Assembly: GCA_964452495.1 (NCBI GenBank)
Contig: CAYVMC010000003.1
Span: forward strand, 51,124-115,123
Source: CALUTH01 sp964452495
GTDB lineage: Bacteria; Cyanobacteriota; Vampirovibrionia; Gastranaerophilales; Gastranaerophilaceae
DNA: 64,000 nt
Direction: 5' to 3'
The notes below the pieces were generated by a model, which saw only the letters and a program-made list of their open reading frames with translations, searched no databases and was not told where the DNA came from. Shown here one piece after another: positions 8,213 to 18,500 of the stretch; the first letter of the stretch is position 1, and the number at the start of each line of letters is the position of its first letter. The position numbers were made by a program, and so were the translations under genes.

Positions 8213-8530
8213 TTAATTATTTATGCCCTTTTCATTCTGCTTAATATACTCACACTCAGCTTCAAGACGTTTATCCTCCATTGCATCAATAAACTGCTCT
8301 ATATGTTGCAAACGTCCTAGTGCAAATCCAGTTTCTACAAGCAGCACACAATCATTACACAACCTATATTCATTATACTGTATAGAACCAGCAAGGCATT
8401 TATAGCTGCCGCATGCGTCACATACAAAAAACTCATTGACAATATCAGGATTTTCCTCAATATCATCAAGCCGCATTTGCTCCGCAACCTGTTGCATTTC
8501 TTCAACAATTTCCTCTTTGGATTTCACCAT
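8213..8530 (-). CDS. Small zinc-ribbon protein, unknown function
   Basis: A 105-residue acidic protein with two CxxC pairs, C37/C40 and C58/C61, plus C45 between them: a probable zinc ribbon flanked by helices. The N-terminal 30 residues and the C-terminal 35 are charged and helical. I do not recognise a family. Its ATG overlaps the pdxJ stop by one base, so it should be translated together with pdxJ. It is the last gene of the murT-pdxJ run. Confidence 0.75.
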   Translation of the reverse strand: MVKSKEEIVEEMQQVAEQMRLDDIEENPDIVNEFFVCDACGSYKCLAGSIQYNEYRLCNDCVLLVETGFALGRLQHIEQFIDAMEDKRLEAECEYIKQNEKGINN

Positions 8531-9240
8531 TATACGATTAACTCCTTCATTTCTACTACAGCCTGTCTTAATCCTACAAAAACAGCCCTTGATATAATAC
8601 TGTGCCCAATATTAAGCTCATATAGATTAGGTATTTCCTTCATTCGACTTACATTTCGATAGTTAAGCCCGTGTCCGGCATTAACCTTTAAGCCTAAATT
8701 CTGCGCAAATACCGCCGCCCCCTTTAAATCGTCAAAAGCTTTCTGTTCTAAATCCCCGCCAAACTCTTCGGAATACCTCCCAGTATGTAACTCAATAAAT
8801 TGCGCCCCTGTATTTGCTGCCGCAGATACCTGAGAAATATCAGGGTCTATGAAAAAACTAACTTCAATACCTGCCAAAAGCAACGGCTTAACAAAATTAC
8901 ACGCTCTTTCCTGTTGTCCGTGAACATCCAATCCGCCCTCTGTCGTTAGTTCCTGCCTTTTTTCCGGAACAATACAAACAGATTTCGGCATTATACGCAA
9001 TGCTATTTCCTGCATCTCATCAGTCATTGCCATCTCCAAATTCAGCTCTGTTCTTGGTAATTTACTGATAAGTTCAACATCCATATCGTTTATATGCCGC
9101 CTGTCCTCTCTCAAGTGAGTAGTAATGCTATCAGCGCCTGCATCATTACAAACCCGAGCAGCTTTTATTACATCCGGTTCAATTCCGCCCCTTGCATTCC
9201 TTAATGTCGCTACATGATCAATATTAACACCTAAAAGCAT
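8530..9240 (-). CDS. pdxJ: Pyridoxine 5'-phosphate synthase
   Basis: Condenses 1-deoxy-xylulose 5-phosphate with aminoacetone 3-phosphate to form pyridoxine 5'-phosphate, the last step of the DXP-dependent vitamin B6 route. The 236-residue TIM barrel begins with NIDHVATLRNARGG and contains HLREDRRHI, ELNLEMA and a late NAGHGLNY, all family signatures with catalytic His and Glu. Length is normal. It lies ten bases after murT and overlaps the zinc-ribbon gene downstream. No other pdx genes are in the window. Confidence 0.97.
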   Translation of the reverse strand: MLLGVNIDHVATLRNARGGIEPDVIKAARVCNDAGADSITTHLREDRRHINDMDVELISKLPRTELNLEMAMTDEMQEIALRIMPKSVCIVPEKRQELTTEGGLDVHGQQERACNFVKPLLLAGIEVSFFIDPDISQVSAAANTGAQFIELHTGRYSEEFGGDLEQKAFDDLKGAAVFAQNLGLKVNAGHGLNYRNVSRMKEIPNLYELNIGHSIISRAVFVGLRQAVVEMKELIV

Positions 9241-9250
9241 ACAAACACTC

Positions 9251-10567
9251 CTATAATTTTTCCCACAATTTATTTAATTCCAATAAAGCTGTATATGTCG
9301 GAAGTACCGTAATTCTATTTTCTGAAATAGAAAGTATATAGTCAATAGCATTTTTAATATTAGGAATAATTGTAATTTTATCAACCGGAAGACCTATATA
9401 TTTAAGCCTTACTGCCATATCTTCAGCCCTTATTCCAGACACAACAACCTGCTTTTGTACACCTCTCAATCTTTCAAAATCGGCATCCCATAACCATGAA
9501 ACATCCCGCCCATCCGCATAATTATCATTTATTATAATTAACAAATTAGATGCCAAGTCTACACTTCTTATAACCTCACTTGCTCCTGCTGGATTTTTAA
9601 TTAACTGAATAAGAATTTTATGACCGCGAACATCACGGAGTTCACTCCTCCCAAACTCTGTCTTAAAACTTAACAGCGGAGTTTTTATATTTTGGATACC
9701 GGCTGTTTTTAAAAGTACAATAGCAGCCAGGGCATTATAAGCATTAAAAAAACCAACCAGAGGAATTTTAAACTCTTCACCACCAAGCTTTATAACTGAG
9801 AAATCCTTTTCCAACAAAATATCTGCTTCATAATCAGGCACCGGACGTTTATACCCACACTTGCAATAGTAATGCCCTTGCTGCGCATAAAACTTTTTAG
9901 AATATTCTAAAGCTCTGCCACATTGACAATTAAAAATTTCCTCAGGTGAAGACGTGACCGTCCTTTTACCGCTTCTATCTTCTATACTCCTTACTCCAAA
10001 AAATACAGGTTTCTTTTTCCTTCCTCTAAGACTTGCAACAAGAGGATCATCAGCATTAAGTAAAAGCTGTACGTCGGGCATAACATCAATACCTTCTTGA
10101 ATCTTCTGTTTTGTAGTATCAAGTTCCCCATAACGATCAAGCTGATCGCGAAAAAGATTTGTAACAACAAGATAATCCGCCGGTATAAAATTTGCTATTT
10201 TGGCAAGATAAGCTTCATCTGACTCTATAACACAATTATCATAGTTTTTATCAGGCGAAAGCGAGAGAGCAAAAGCATTCACAACTCCAGTCAACATATT
10301 TGCTCCCTTGGAATTTGCTATCACACCCCTTCTATTTGATTTAAGAATATGCGTAATTAAGCCACAGGTTGTTGTTTTCCCGTTTGTTCCCGTAACCATT
10401 ATCCTTTCTGACTTAATATAGCAACCTGCGACCTTTAAAAAATCCGGATAATTTTTAAGAATAACCGAACCGATAAAAGAAGTTCCCTCTCCTGTATTAG
10501 TCATCTTTATCAGTCGATACGCAACTTTTGCTAGTCTCAATGTAATTAAAAGTTTAATATTTCTCAT
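9251..10567 (-). CDS. murT: MurT-type Mur ligase (lipid II isoglutaminyl synthase subunit)
   Basis: Mur-ligase-like protein with a central ATPase domain (TGTNGKTT at 59-66) and a small zinc ribbon inserted in it (C214, C216, C235, C237), then a C-terminal domain with the MurT-type DNYADGRDVSWLWD segment. With GatD, MurT amidates the D-Glu of lipid II. Start ATG 10567 follows GGGAGA; a longer reading from 10633 adds a hydrophobic, unlikely leader. Unusually, no gatD gene is adjacent: the next gene is pdxJ and the upstream gene is divergent. The partner may lie elsewhere, or the ligase may have another role. Confidence 0.85.
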   Translation of the reverse strand: MRNIKLLITLRLAKVAYRLIKMTNTGEGTSFIGSVILKNYPDFLKVAGCYIKSERIMVTGTNGKTTTCGLITHILKSNRRGVIANSKGANMLTGVVNAFALSLSPDKNYDNCVIESDEAYLAKIANFIPADYLVVTNLFRDQLDRYGELDTTKQKIQEGIDVMPDVQLLLNADDPLVASLRGRKKKPVFFGVRSIEDRSGKRTVTSSPEEIFNCQCGRALEYSKKFYAQQGHYYCKCGYKRPVPDYEADILLEKDFSVIKLGGEEFKIPLVGFFNAYNALAAIVLLKTAGIQNIKTPLLSFKTEFGRSELRDVRGHKILIQLIKNPAGASEVIRSVDLASNLLIIINDNYADGRDVSWLWDADFERLRGVQKQVVVSGIRAEDMAVRLKYIGLPVDKITIIPNIKNAIDYILSISENRITVLPTYTALLELNKLWEKL

Positions 10568-10644
10568 TAAAATATTCTCCCGGACGGTATTTATTTTTTT
10601 TGAAAAATAAAATATAATAATATGGTAATACAAAGAAGGACAAC

Positions 10645-11001
10645 ATGATACTGTTTTTATTCACAATCGTTTTTATTGCCGAACTGTTACTTACAGGTTT
10701 TATTATACTAAAACTTATAGACTTTGACCTTGCAATAATTGAACTCGATGAAAAATTTCAGGTCAATCGTAATGTTGTAAAATATTCAATGTATTATTTT
10801 AAAGAAGTCACTGCAGGGTACAAAGAGCTTGTAGAATTAACATTCAAAAATTTTGATAAAAAATACCGTGCGTTCGGTTTTAACAGTATAAAATCAACAT
10901 TAATATCACTATTAATGTTACTGCTGCCTAAGACATATCGCAACTTTATCGACTCGACAAAACTCGGATATAAAGTTATGAGGTATTTATCAAAGGCTTA
11001 A
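10645..11001 (+). CDS. Small membrane protein, unknown function
   Basis: A 118-residue protein with one strong N-terminal hydrophobic helix (about 2-26) that ends in LKLIDFDLAIIELDEKF, a mostly helical polar middle, and a second weaker hydrophobic stretch near 86-97. It has an AGAAGGA binding site and a TATAAT-like box about 30 bases upstream in the gap shared with divergent murT. It leads a set of four small envelope-associated genes up to the terminator at 12111. No family recognised. Confidence 0.65.
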   Translation: MILFLFTIVFIAELLLTGFIILKLIDFDLAIIELDEKFQVNRNVVKYSMYYFKEVTAGYKELVELTFKNFDKKYRAFGFNSIKSTLISLLMLLLPKTYRNFIDSTKLGYKVMRYLSKA

Positions 11002-11043
11002 TATATGTTATAATTGAGAAAAAAGAAAGAGGAAATAATAATT

Positions 11044-11355
11044 ATGTGCAAAGAAAAATCATCCTTTGGATTTGGCATGGGGCTTTTGGCAGGCGTTGTC
11101 GGAGGACTTATTGCCGGTGTTCTTTATGCCCCAAAACCCGGTGCAGAATCTCGCGCCATTCTCAAAAAATCAATTTGCGATTTTCTGGAAAAGAACTCTC
11201 CTGCTATATCAGAAGCGAAAAAAAATGCTATTGAATCTGTTGATTTATTTAGATACAAACTGGAAAAACAGTATAAAAAAATTAATGATAAGCTGAAGTC
11301 TATGAGAATGCAAAAAGCAAAACAGTTAGAAACAACTGACTATGATTTTAATTAG
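11044..11355 (+). CDS. YtxH-domain protein
   Basis: A 103-residue protein with the YtxH signature: a glycine-rich hydrophobic segment (GLLAGVVGGLIAGVLYAP, about 12-29) followed by KPGAESR and a lysine-rich amphipathic helix. Such proteins are small membrane-associated proteins linked in Firmicutes to general stress; the biochemical role is unknown. The ATG at 11044 has AGAGG upstream and is preferred to an earlier TTG. A close relative is two genes downstream (11817), with a DUF948-like gene between. Confidence 0.8.
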   Translation: MCKEKSSFGFGMGLLAGVVGGLIAGVLYAPKPGAESRAILKKSICDFLEKNSPAISEAKKNAIESVDLFRYKLEKQYKKINDKLKSMRMQKAKQLETTDYDFN

Positions 11356-11366
11356 AAAGGATTATT

Positions 11367-11735
11367 ATGGATTTACAGCTAACACACGGTTTAGTATTTT
11401 TAGCATGGTCAAGTGCAATTATGATTATCCTTATCGGGGTTTTTGTAATAAAAGTTCTTTTTGACCTGTCAAGACTCACAAATACAATGAATGATACAGC
11501 AAATATTGTAAAAAATGAACTAGAACCAACACTTAAAAATGTAAATGATACTGTAGAAATTGTTTCAACAAGAGTAAAAGAAGCTAATAATATTGTTACA
11601 AACGTTGAAGGAAAGGTGAAAGATGCCGCAAGACAGGGTAAGAAGTTCTTAATAACTGTGGGTGGTGGCATTTTTGCACTATCAAAATTTGCATTTACCG
11701 GTGCTTCTAACTTTATCAAATCTAAATTAAAATAG
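11367..11735 (+). CDS. DUF948-like membrane-anchored coiled-coil protein
   Basis: A 122-residue protein: an N-terminal hydrophobic helix (about 8-32), then a long heptad-like region (about 35-90) rich in Asn, Thr and Val typical of DUF948 proteins, then a second hydrophobic segment near 94-112. DUF948 genes commonly sit beside YtxH genes, as here, which supports the assignment. Binding site AGAAAGGA. Function unknown; probably an envelope scaffold or stress-associated protein. Confidence 0.75.
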   Translation: MDLQLTHGLVFLAWSSAIMIILIGVFVIKVLFDLSRLTNTMNDTANIVKNELEPTLKNVNDTVEIVSTRVKEANNIVTNVEGKVKDAARQGKKFLITVGGGIFALSKFAFTGASNFIKSKLK

Positions 11736-11816
11736 TAACCGTTTTGATTAGTCTTTTTGTTGAATTTATTTCAAAGACCGGTCATTTATACTAAAAAAGA
11801 AAAGGAGAATATTACT

Positions 11817-12089
11817 ATGTCAGTTATGAAATTTTTTGCAGGATTTGCAGTTGGTGCAGCATTAGGCGCTCTTGCAGGCATCCTGCTTGCCCCGCAGTCA
11901 GGTGCCGAAACAAGAGAAATGATTGGAGAAGTTGCATCTGACGTTGCAAAACGGACAGAAGATACGGTTAAGGATATTCAAAGGAAAGCTGATGATATTG
12001 TTTCTGATATGCAGGCTAAAGGTGAAGAAATGATTAATAAAATCCAAGACCTTATCAAAAAACAAAAGGATGAATTAGCACAAAATTAA
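11817..12089 (+). CDS. YtxH-domain protein, second copy
   Basis: A 90-residue paralogue of the protein at 11044: hydrophobic Gly/Ala segment (about 5-28) ending LLAPQSGAETRE, then a charged helix predicted to form a coiled coil to the C-terminus. The ATG at 11817 lies seven bases after AAAGGAG; an earlier frame-open codon lacks such a site. It ends this small cluster, followed by a terminator. Confidence 0.82.
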   Translation: MSVMKFFAGFAVGAALGALAGILLAPQSGAETREMIGEVASDVAKRTEDTVKDIQRKADDIVSDMQAKGEEMINKIQDLIKKQKDELAQN

Positions 12090-12110
12090 CTAAATCCTAA
12101 TTCAATTTAG

Positions 12111-12139
12111 AAAGCACACAGATATTTGTGTGCTTTTTT
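12111..12139 (+). terminator. Rho-independent terminator
   Basis: Stem AGCACACA/TGTGTGCT (8 bp, perfect) with a six-base loop and a TTTTTT tail, 22 bases after the second YtxH gene. Confidence 0.92.
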
Positions 12140-12203
12140 AATGTTCTAATAGTCTTCACTTTTACCCGAAAATAAAGTATAATTGTACGGTAAGAGGGAA
12201 TTT

Positions 12204-13862
12204 ATGGTTAATTTAATTATAATACTTGCAGCTTTGGTACTGGCAGGCGGTGCTATATATGTACTGTGGTCTTTACTGTTATATTCTGGATCCAAAGACC
12301 CGCATGATAACTTACAACTAACCACAAAAAATATTATTGAGCAGGTAGATGTATTGTACCAAAAAAAGGAATATGCCCTGCTTGAACTTTTTGCAACTAA
12401 GTACCTTGAACGGGTACCTGGAAATTATACAGTGAGAGAATACCTTGCAAAATCTTATTATGAAACAAAAAAAATCACTAAAGCCATAAATGAATGTATA
12501 ATCTTACTAAAGCACCAACCACAAAACCTTGACGTCCGAAAACTTCTTGGTGAATGTTATGTAAAAAAAGAAATGTACATGGATGCCCTAACCCAATTTG
12601 AAATTTCTTATCAAGAGAATGAACAGCAGGCAGATGTGGTAAAAAGACTTGCTGAATTATATAGAGAAACCGATCAGATATATTCAGCCATAAACGCTTA
12701 TAAGTTATATACAGAAATGATTGAAGAATCGCCAGAACTGGCTGAAATTTACAATATTCTCGCAGAGTTAAATGAAGCTGCAGGTTATTATCCAGCCGCT
12801 TTTGAAGCTTATAAACAGCTTTTAACAATTTATCCTACCGATTTTGATACAAATAGGAAATTAGCTAATCTTTACATAAAAATTAAAAACCTGCCCAAAG
12901 CTCTTGAAATCCTTGAATATATGCTGACATTCACAACAGATAACAGGCAAAAAATAGGTTTATTAGACGGAGCAATTGAAATTAAGACCGAATTAACCGA
13001 TTACAATGGGGCACTTGAGTCTGCTAATAAACTACTTGAAATCCCAGGAGTAGATACTTTTAAAACCAGAAACATTATTGCAATGCTTCTAGTTAAACAA
13101 GGACAATTAGATGAAGGTATTAAAATTCTGGAAGATCTTGTTATGCTCTCGCAAAATGCATTCGAGGTAACAATGGAACTTGCAATGGCATACCGACAGC
13201 ATAAAAATTTTAAAGCCGCACTTGAACGATATAAAACATTACTTGATGATGCTGATCAAAAAGAAGCCAAAGAAATAAGAGCAAAAATCTGCGAACTTTA
13301 TATTGATTGGGCTATGCATAAAGAACGCGGTAAAAATTTCGATGATAATGAAGCTTTAAAATACCTAACAAGTGCAATGCAGTACGATGCCCTCAATCCT
13401 AAAGTATATTACAATTTTGCAATGATTAGTATGAAAAACAGTAATTATAGTGATGCAGTAATGTACTTATTAAAAGCTCTAGAGTTTGAAAAAGATAAAA
13501 CAGAAGCCTGCCAATATTATATAAAACTGTCAGAATGCCATCATCAATTAGGCAATGTATTTGAGGAAAAAAAAGCTCTGGCAGACTTATTAAGCATTGA
13601 CAATGAAAATGCAAGCGGTCATATGAAAATGGGTATACTGTATCATTCACAGCAGGATATTAAAAACGCGGAAGAATCACTTACAAAAGCAATTTATTTA
13701 GATGATTCACTCATTGATGCAAAATACTACCTTGCGTTAATTTATGAAAACTATGATAAAGAAAAAGCCAACAAGCTGTATCAAGAAATATTAGAGCAAG
13801 ATCCAACATATAAGAATGCACGGCTTGCTCTTACAGAAATCAATATACAGGATACATTCTGA
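12204..13862 (+). CDS. Membrane-anchored TPR protein
   Basis: A 552-residue protein: one N-terminal membrane helix (about 2-25), then tetratricopeptide-type helical repeats through nearly the whole length. Repeat signatures (A-x2-Y-x4-x-P pattern) are clear around AFEAYKQLLTIYPTDFDTNR, ALEYLTSAMQYDALNPK and ATKAIYLDDSLIDAKYYLA-like segments. Such proteins scaffold complexes at the membrane; here the repeats could face either side. Start ATG 12204 follows AGAGGGA. It is transcribed alone, after a terminator and convergent with the efflux operon. Confidence 0.82.
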   Translation: MVNLIIILAALVLAGGAIYVLWSLLLYSGSKDPHDNLQLTTKNIIEQVDVLYQKKEYALLELFATKYLERVPGNYTVREYLAKSYYETKKITKAINECIILLKHQPQNLDVRKLLGECYVKKEMYMDALTQFEISYQENEQQADVVKRLAELYRETDQIYSAINAYKLYTEMIEESPELAEIYNILAELNEAAGYYPAAFEAYKQLLTIYPTDFDTNRKLANLYIKIKNLPKALEILEYMLTFTTDNRQKIGLLDGAIEIKTELTDYNGALESANKLLEIPGVDTFKTRNIIAMLLVKQGQLDEGIKILEDLVMLSQNAFEVTMELAMAYRQHKNFKAALERYKTLLDDADQKEAKEIRAKICELYIDWAMHKERGKNFDDNEALKYLTSAMQYDALNPKVYYNFAMISMKNSNYSDAVMYLLKALEFEKDKTEACQYYIKLSECHHQLGNVFEEKKALADLLSIDNENASGHMKMGILYHSQQDIKNAEESLTKAIYLDDSLIDAKYYLALIYENYDKEKANKLYQEILEQDPTYKNARLALTEINIQDTF

Positions 13863-14009
13863 TTATAAGAACTATATTTGCACATTTAACTGCTTTTTAA
13901 AAACAGTTTCAATAACATATCACTGACTACAAACAACATTTATCGGCAATACCATTTAAACATAGTCGTATTAAAGGACTCGCTGTACTCGCATACCACA
14001 CATTGCTCT

Positions 14010-15530
14010 CTATAACTCTTCTTCACCTTCTTTTATAGGTGCTCCAATTACTCTTTCAAGTTCAGCAGCATTGACGTTATAGTCAAGCAAGTTTGAGTAA
14101 TAACTTAATTGTGCATTAAGATATGTGTTCTCTGCATCTTTAAATTCGATAGCATTCCCTAAACCCACCTGATAACGTCTAAAAGCTTGATATTGTTGCT
14201 CTTTTGCCTGCTGCAGAGCAAGCTTTGAAACATTTAAACTATCAAAAGAGTTCATAAGATTTATATATGCACTTTTAACTTCTAAATATACACTTTGTTT
14301 TTCTAATTCATAATCTGCAACCAGTTTTTTATAATTAGCTTTAGCCTCATCAACACGTTTTTTTAACAAATATAAATTCAACGCAGTATAATTTAGCTGT
14401 ACCCCGAATTGATACCCGTTATCACTGTCAATTTTTTGTCCGCCCCTATCATAAGAAGCAAATGCACTTATATCTGGTGTAAAAGCTCGCTTTGCACTAC
14501 GAATATTTAATTCCGCCGCATCCATACGTTTTTGTGCAGCAAGCAGCGATGGTCTTGAAGCTTCTGCAGTTGTAAGAAGATTATCAAAATCTACATCATA
14601 GATTTTTGTATTTAATTTACTTTTAAGTACAACATTTTCCAATTCAGGAATGCCTACTGCATTCGCTAATTGCGCAGCAGCAAGTTCGTGGGTATTTTTT
14701 GCCTTAATTAAATTAACTTTCGCATTTCCAAGGTTATATTCTGCCGTTGTGACATCAATTTTTGCCTTTTTACCTATTTCATAATAGGCTTTTGCCTGCT
14801 TCAACTGTAATTCAAAATCTTTTACAGTATCTTCATAAACCAGTTTTTGTTCTTCTGCAAAAAGAACATTATAATAAGCAACTTTTACATTATAAATTAC
14901 TGTTTCAATACTCGTTTCGGCATCATATCTTGTTGATTCATAAGTACGTTTTGCCATATCCGCACTTGCTTTTGTTTTGCCAAAATCAAACAACAGCATA
15001 TCAGCGGAAAGCGTCGGAACGTAAAACAAATTATACCTTTGCTTCATCATACTTGCATACGCACCGCCTGTTGTCATAAGCATATCATTTCGAGAATAGT
15101 TTGTACCGGCACTTAAAGTAGGGAAATAGTTAGCCCAGGCCTGTCCTATCTGTGTTTTATAAATCTCTGCATTACTAATAGCAGACATAATTGAAGGATG
15201 ATGTGTTATTGCAAGTTTTATACAATCGTCAAGCGTAACTTCCCCGTTGAAATCTTCATACTCAATCTGGCTATTGATTACCGGAAACTTTGTTTCATAC
15301 ATTCCTTCAGCTTCACGTGAAGTTTCTTCCTTGGTTTTTTCATTGTCTTTCTCTTTTCTACGTTCTTCACGTTTATTTACTTTCTGTTGTTTTTCAGGTT
15401 TTATAATATGAACCGGTTTTTCTTTTTTATCTTCACTATCCTTATTTTTACCCCAAAACGCTAATGCAGCATTGGTATTTATTGCAAATACAGAAAACAT
15501 TAAAAGTAAACTTATATATTTCTTCATCAT
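14010..15530 (-). CDS. TolC-family outer membrane efflux protein
   Basis: Outer-membrane channel of a tripartite pump. A signal peptide is clear (about 1-26, cleavage near ALA-FWG). Residues about 29-70 form an unusually charged Lys/Glu linker absent from E. coli TolC, followed by two OEP repeats of long helices (about 85-280 and 300-495), with the typical PTLSAGTNYSRN and QRYNLFYVPTLSADM segments. Length 506 is within family range. It lies five bases after the RND gene and closes the MFP-RND-OMP operon. Confidence 0.93.
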   Translation of the reverse strand: MMKKYISLLLMFSVFAINTNAALAFWGKNKDSEDKKEKPVHIIKPEKQQKVNKREERRKEKDNEKTKEETSREAEGMYETKFPVINSQIEYEDFNGEVTLDDCIKLAITHHPSIMSAISNAEIYKTQIGQAWANYFPTLSAGTNYSRNDMLMTTGGAYASMMKQRYNLFYVPTLSADMLLFDFGKTKASADMAKRTYESTRYDAETSIETVIYNVKVAYYNVLFAEEQKLVYEDTVKDFELQLKQAKAYYEIGKKAKIDVTTAEYNLGNAKVNLIKAKNTHELAAAQLANAVGIPELENVVLKSKLNTKIYDVDFDNLLTTAEASRPSLLAAQKRMDAAELNIRSAKRAFTPDISAFASYDRGGQKIDSDNGYQFGVQLNYTALNLYLLKKRVDEAKANYKKLVADYELEKQSVYLEVKSAYINLMNSFDSLNVSKLALQQAKEQQYQAFRRYQVGLGNAIEFKDAENTYLNAQLSYYSNLLDYNVNAAELERVIGAPIKEGEEEL

Positions 15531-15535
15531 TGCAA

Positions 15536-18500
15536 CTATAACTCCAAATCTTCTTCTGTAATTTCTTTTGTCGGGAACTTATCAACAATATCCTGCACAA
15601 TTACATAGAATGCAGGAGTAAGAACAGCTCCTAAAGTACACGCAGCAATCATACCGCCAATTACCGTAGAACCTACTGATATTCTTGAATTAGCACCTGC
15701 TCCTGCTGCAAAGAGCATGGGCATAACCCCGAGAATAAATGCAAGTTCTGTCATCATAATAGCCCTGAAACGCAACTTTGCAGCCTTAATAGCGGCTTCT
15801 TTAACCGGCAGTCCATGCTTTTCATGTTCTTCCTTTGCAAACTCTACAATTAAAATAGACTGTTTAGCTGCAAGCCCAACAAGGGTAATCATACCAACCT
15901 GTGAATAAATATCAAATGACTGGTTAATCATCATTTGGAATAACAGTGCCCCTAATACAGCAATCGGAGATATCAATAGTACAGCAACCGGAATAGTGTA
16001 ACTCTCATAAAGAGCAACAAGAAAGAGATATACAAATAATAGAGCTAATCCTACTATCATTGCTGTTTGTCCGGATGCTTCCCGTTCTTGAGCAGAAGTT
16101 CCGGACCAGTCAAAACCAATATCATCCGGCAGAACACTGTTTGCAACTTCTTCCATTGCATTCATCGCATCACCAGAACTCTTACCGGCAGCTTCCTGTC
16201 CTTGAATTTGAACAGATTTATACTGATTATATCTGGAAATCGATGCTGTACCAATTGTTTGTTTTAACTTGATTATTGATAATACAGGAACCATAACGCC
16301 GTTTGTATTTTTGACATAAATACCTGACAGATCAGTTGCTTTATCTCTGAATTTACTTTCAGCCTGTAATTGCACTTTAAATACTCTATCATATTTATTG
16401 AAATCATTAACATAATAAGTTCCAAGCATAGATGAAAGAGTTGAATACAACTCTTGCAAATCAACTTTTTGAGCAAGTGCTTTGGCATAATCAATCTCAA
16501 CAATGTATTGGGGTACATTTGCCTGGAATGATGTGTAAACACTTGATAAGGATGAATTTTGATTAGCCGCAGATATAAGCTTATTGGCCCAGGTTTCCAA
16601 TTCCTGCGGAGTATATTCCCCTTTGGAAAGCATTTGGAACTCAAACCCACCCATCATACTCATACCGTTAATTGCCGGAGGAGAAAAAGCTACTATAGAT
16701 GCCTCTTTTGTATTTGCAGCAACAGCTCTTACCTTATTTAATATTGCGACATGAGAAAGATCCGTTGCCTGACCTTTTATCTTACGTTTTACCCAATCAA
16801 TAACACCTACTTTTCTGTCTGCATAATCATCTAACTGAATAATAACCGTAGACTGATTGACAGAACCATCTCCGCCAAATACGGTTAATTTTTCTTCATT
16901 AATCCCTTCTATATCTCTAATCCCTTCAACAAATTTTGTTGAAACTTCCTCTGTCCTTGATAAAGAAGCACCATCAGGAAGTGTTATACTGGCAATAAGA
17001 ACACCCTGATCTTCATCAGGAATAAAACCTGTTGATATCAACTTAAATGAAAAAAGAGTGAGTACGACAATTGATATATAAAATATTGCTACAAGTTTCT
17101 TATCATAAACAAACTTTTTAACATATTCCATATAAAAATCTTCGACCTTTACAAAAAAGTCATTAAATTTTTTAACCCAGATTTGCGACTCATAAGATAT
17201 TTTTTCTTTTAACGAAGAAAACAATGTTGTTTTGTTACCCGTATTCTTAATTTTAGAATGTTTATCTTCAAGAAAATGTGAACACATTGCAGGAGATAGA
17301 GAAAGAGCACAAATTGCAGAAATTGCAATAGAAACTGCAATACAAACAGCAAATTGTTTATACATAACTCCCGTCATACCACCCATGAATATAATGGGAA
17401 CAAACACTGCCATTAAAACCATTGCCATTGCAACAAGTGATGACCCTACTTCCTCCATCGTCAACTGTGTTGCAATTACTGCCGATTTACCTTCCTCAAT
17501 ATGTCGTTTAACATTTTCAATAACAACAATGGCATCATCAACAACTACACCAACTGCAAGAACCAATGCAAAAAGAGTCAACAAGTTTATAGACATCCCC
17601 ATAATATTTAATGCAAAGAATGTACCTATAAGTGATACCGGAATTGTAATACATGGTACAAGTGTTGCCATCGGATCTCCGAGAAAAAGGAAAATAATTA
17701 TAACAACAATTAATGCAGTAAGAAGAATTGTGAGTTCAACTTCTTTCATTGATTCATGAATAAAAGTAGCATCGTCTTTTACATAAAGTATTTTTATACC
17801 ATTATTAAGCTTTGAATTTAATTCATCAACTTTAGCCCCTACAGCTTTTGAAAGGTTAATAATATTGGCATCCGGAAGCTGAGAAATAACGACAACTGCT
17901 GACGGTTTACCGTTAACCAAACCCAGATTTGAATAAGACTCCGCACCTAGTTCAACTCTGGCAATATCTTTTATTCGAACATTTGAACCGTCCATATTAG
18001 ACCTGATTATAATATTTTCAAATTGTTCAACCTCGTCCAGCCTCCCCTGAGTTTTCAAAGTTAATTGCAAAGCGTTTTTTTCATCAGTTGGAAGCTGTCC
18101 CAAAGCACCGGCAGTAACCTGTGTATTTTGATCTGTAATAGCGGTTTGAACCTCACTTGTTGAAACATTCAAACCTGCCATCTTTTGCGGATCAAGCCAA
18201 ATTCTCATAGAATAGTCTCCTCCGCCAAATACACTCACATCAGCTACACCATCAACCCGTTTTAGTTCATCTTTTATATATATCGAACCATAATTCGTTA
18301 AATCTAGCTGAGACCAATTACCAGATTCAGGATATAAAGTAAGGATAATAGCTCCTGAACCGGAAGAACGACTTATTGCTGTTACACCTGTACGCTGTAC
18401 ATCTTCCGGTAATTGGGATAATACCTGTTGAATTCGATTCTGGACATTCATCAGGTTAACATCCTTATTGGAACCCACTTTGAAATACAGTGTTAGAGAG

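Noticed and set aside
13885..13910. Terminator after the TPR gene
   Set aside because: The inverted repeat is mainly A/T with a bulge and no proper T-tail; could be chance.
17232..17759. 175-codon + strand frame inside the RND transporter gene
   Set aside because: Antisense shadow of a clearly conserved transporter.
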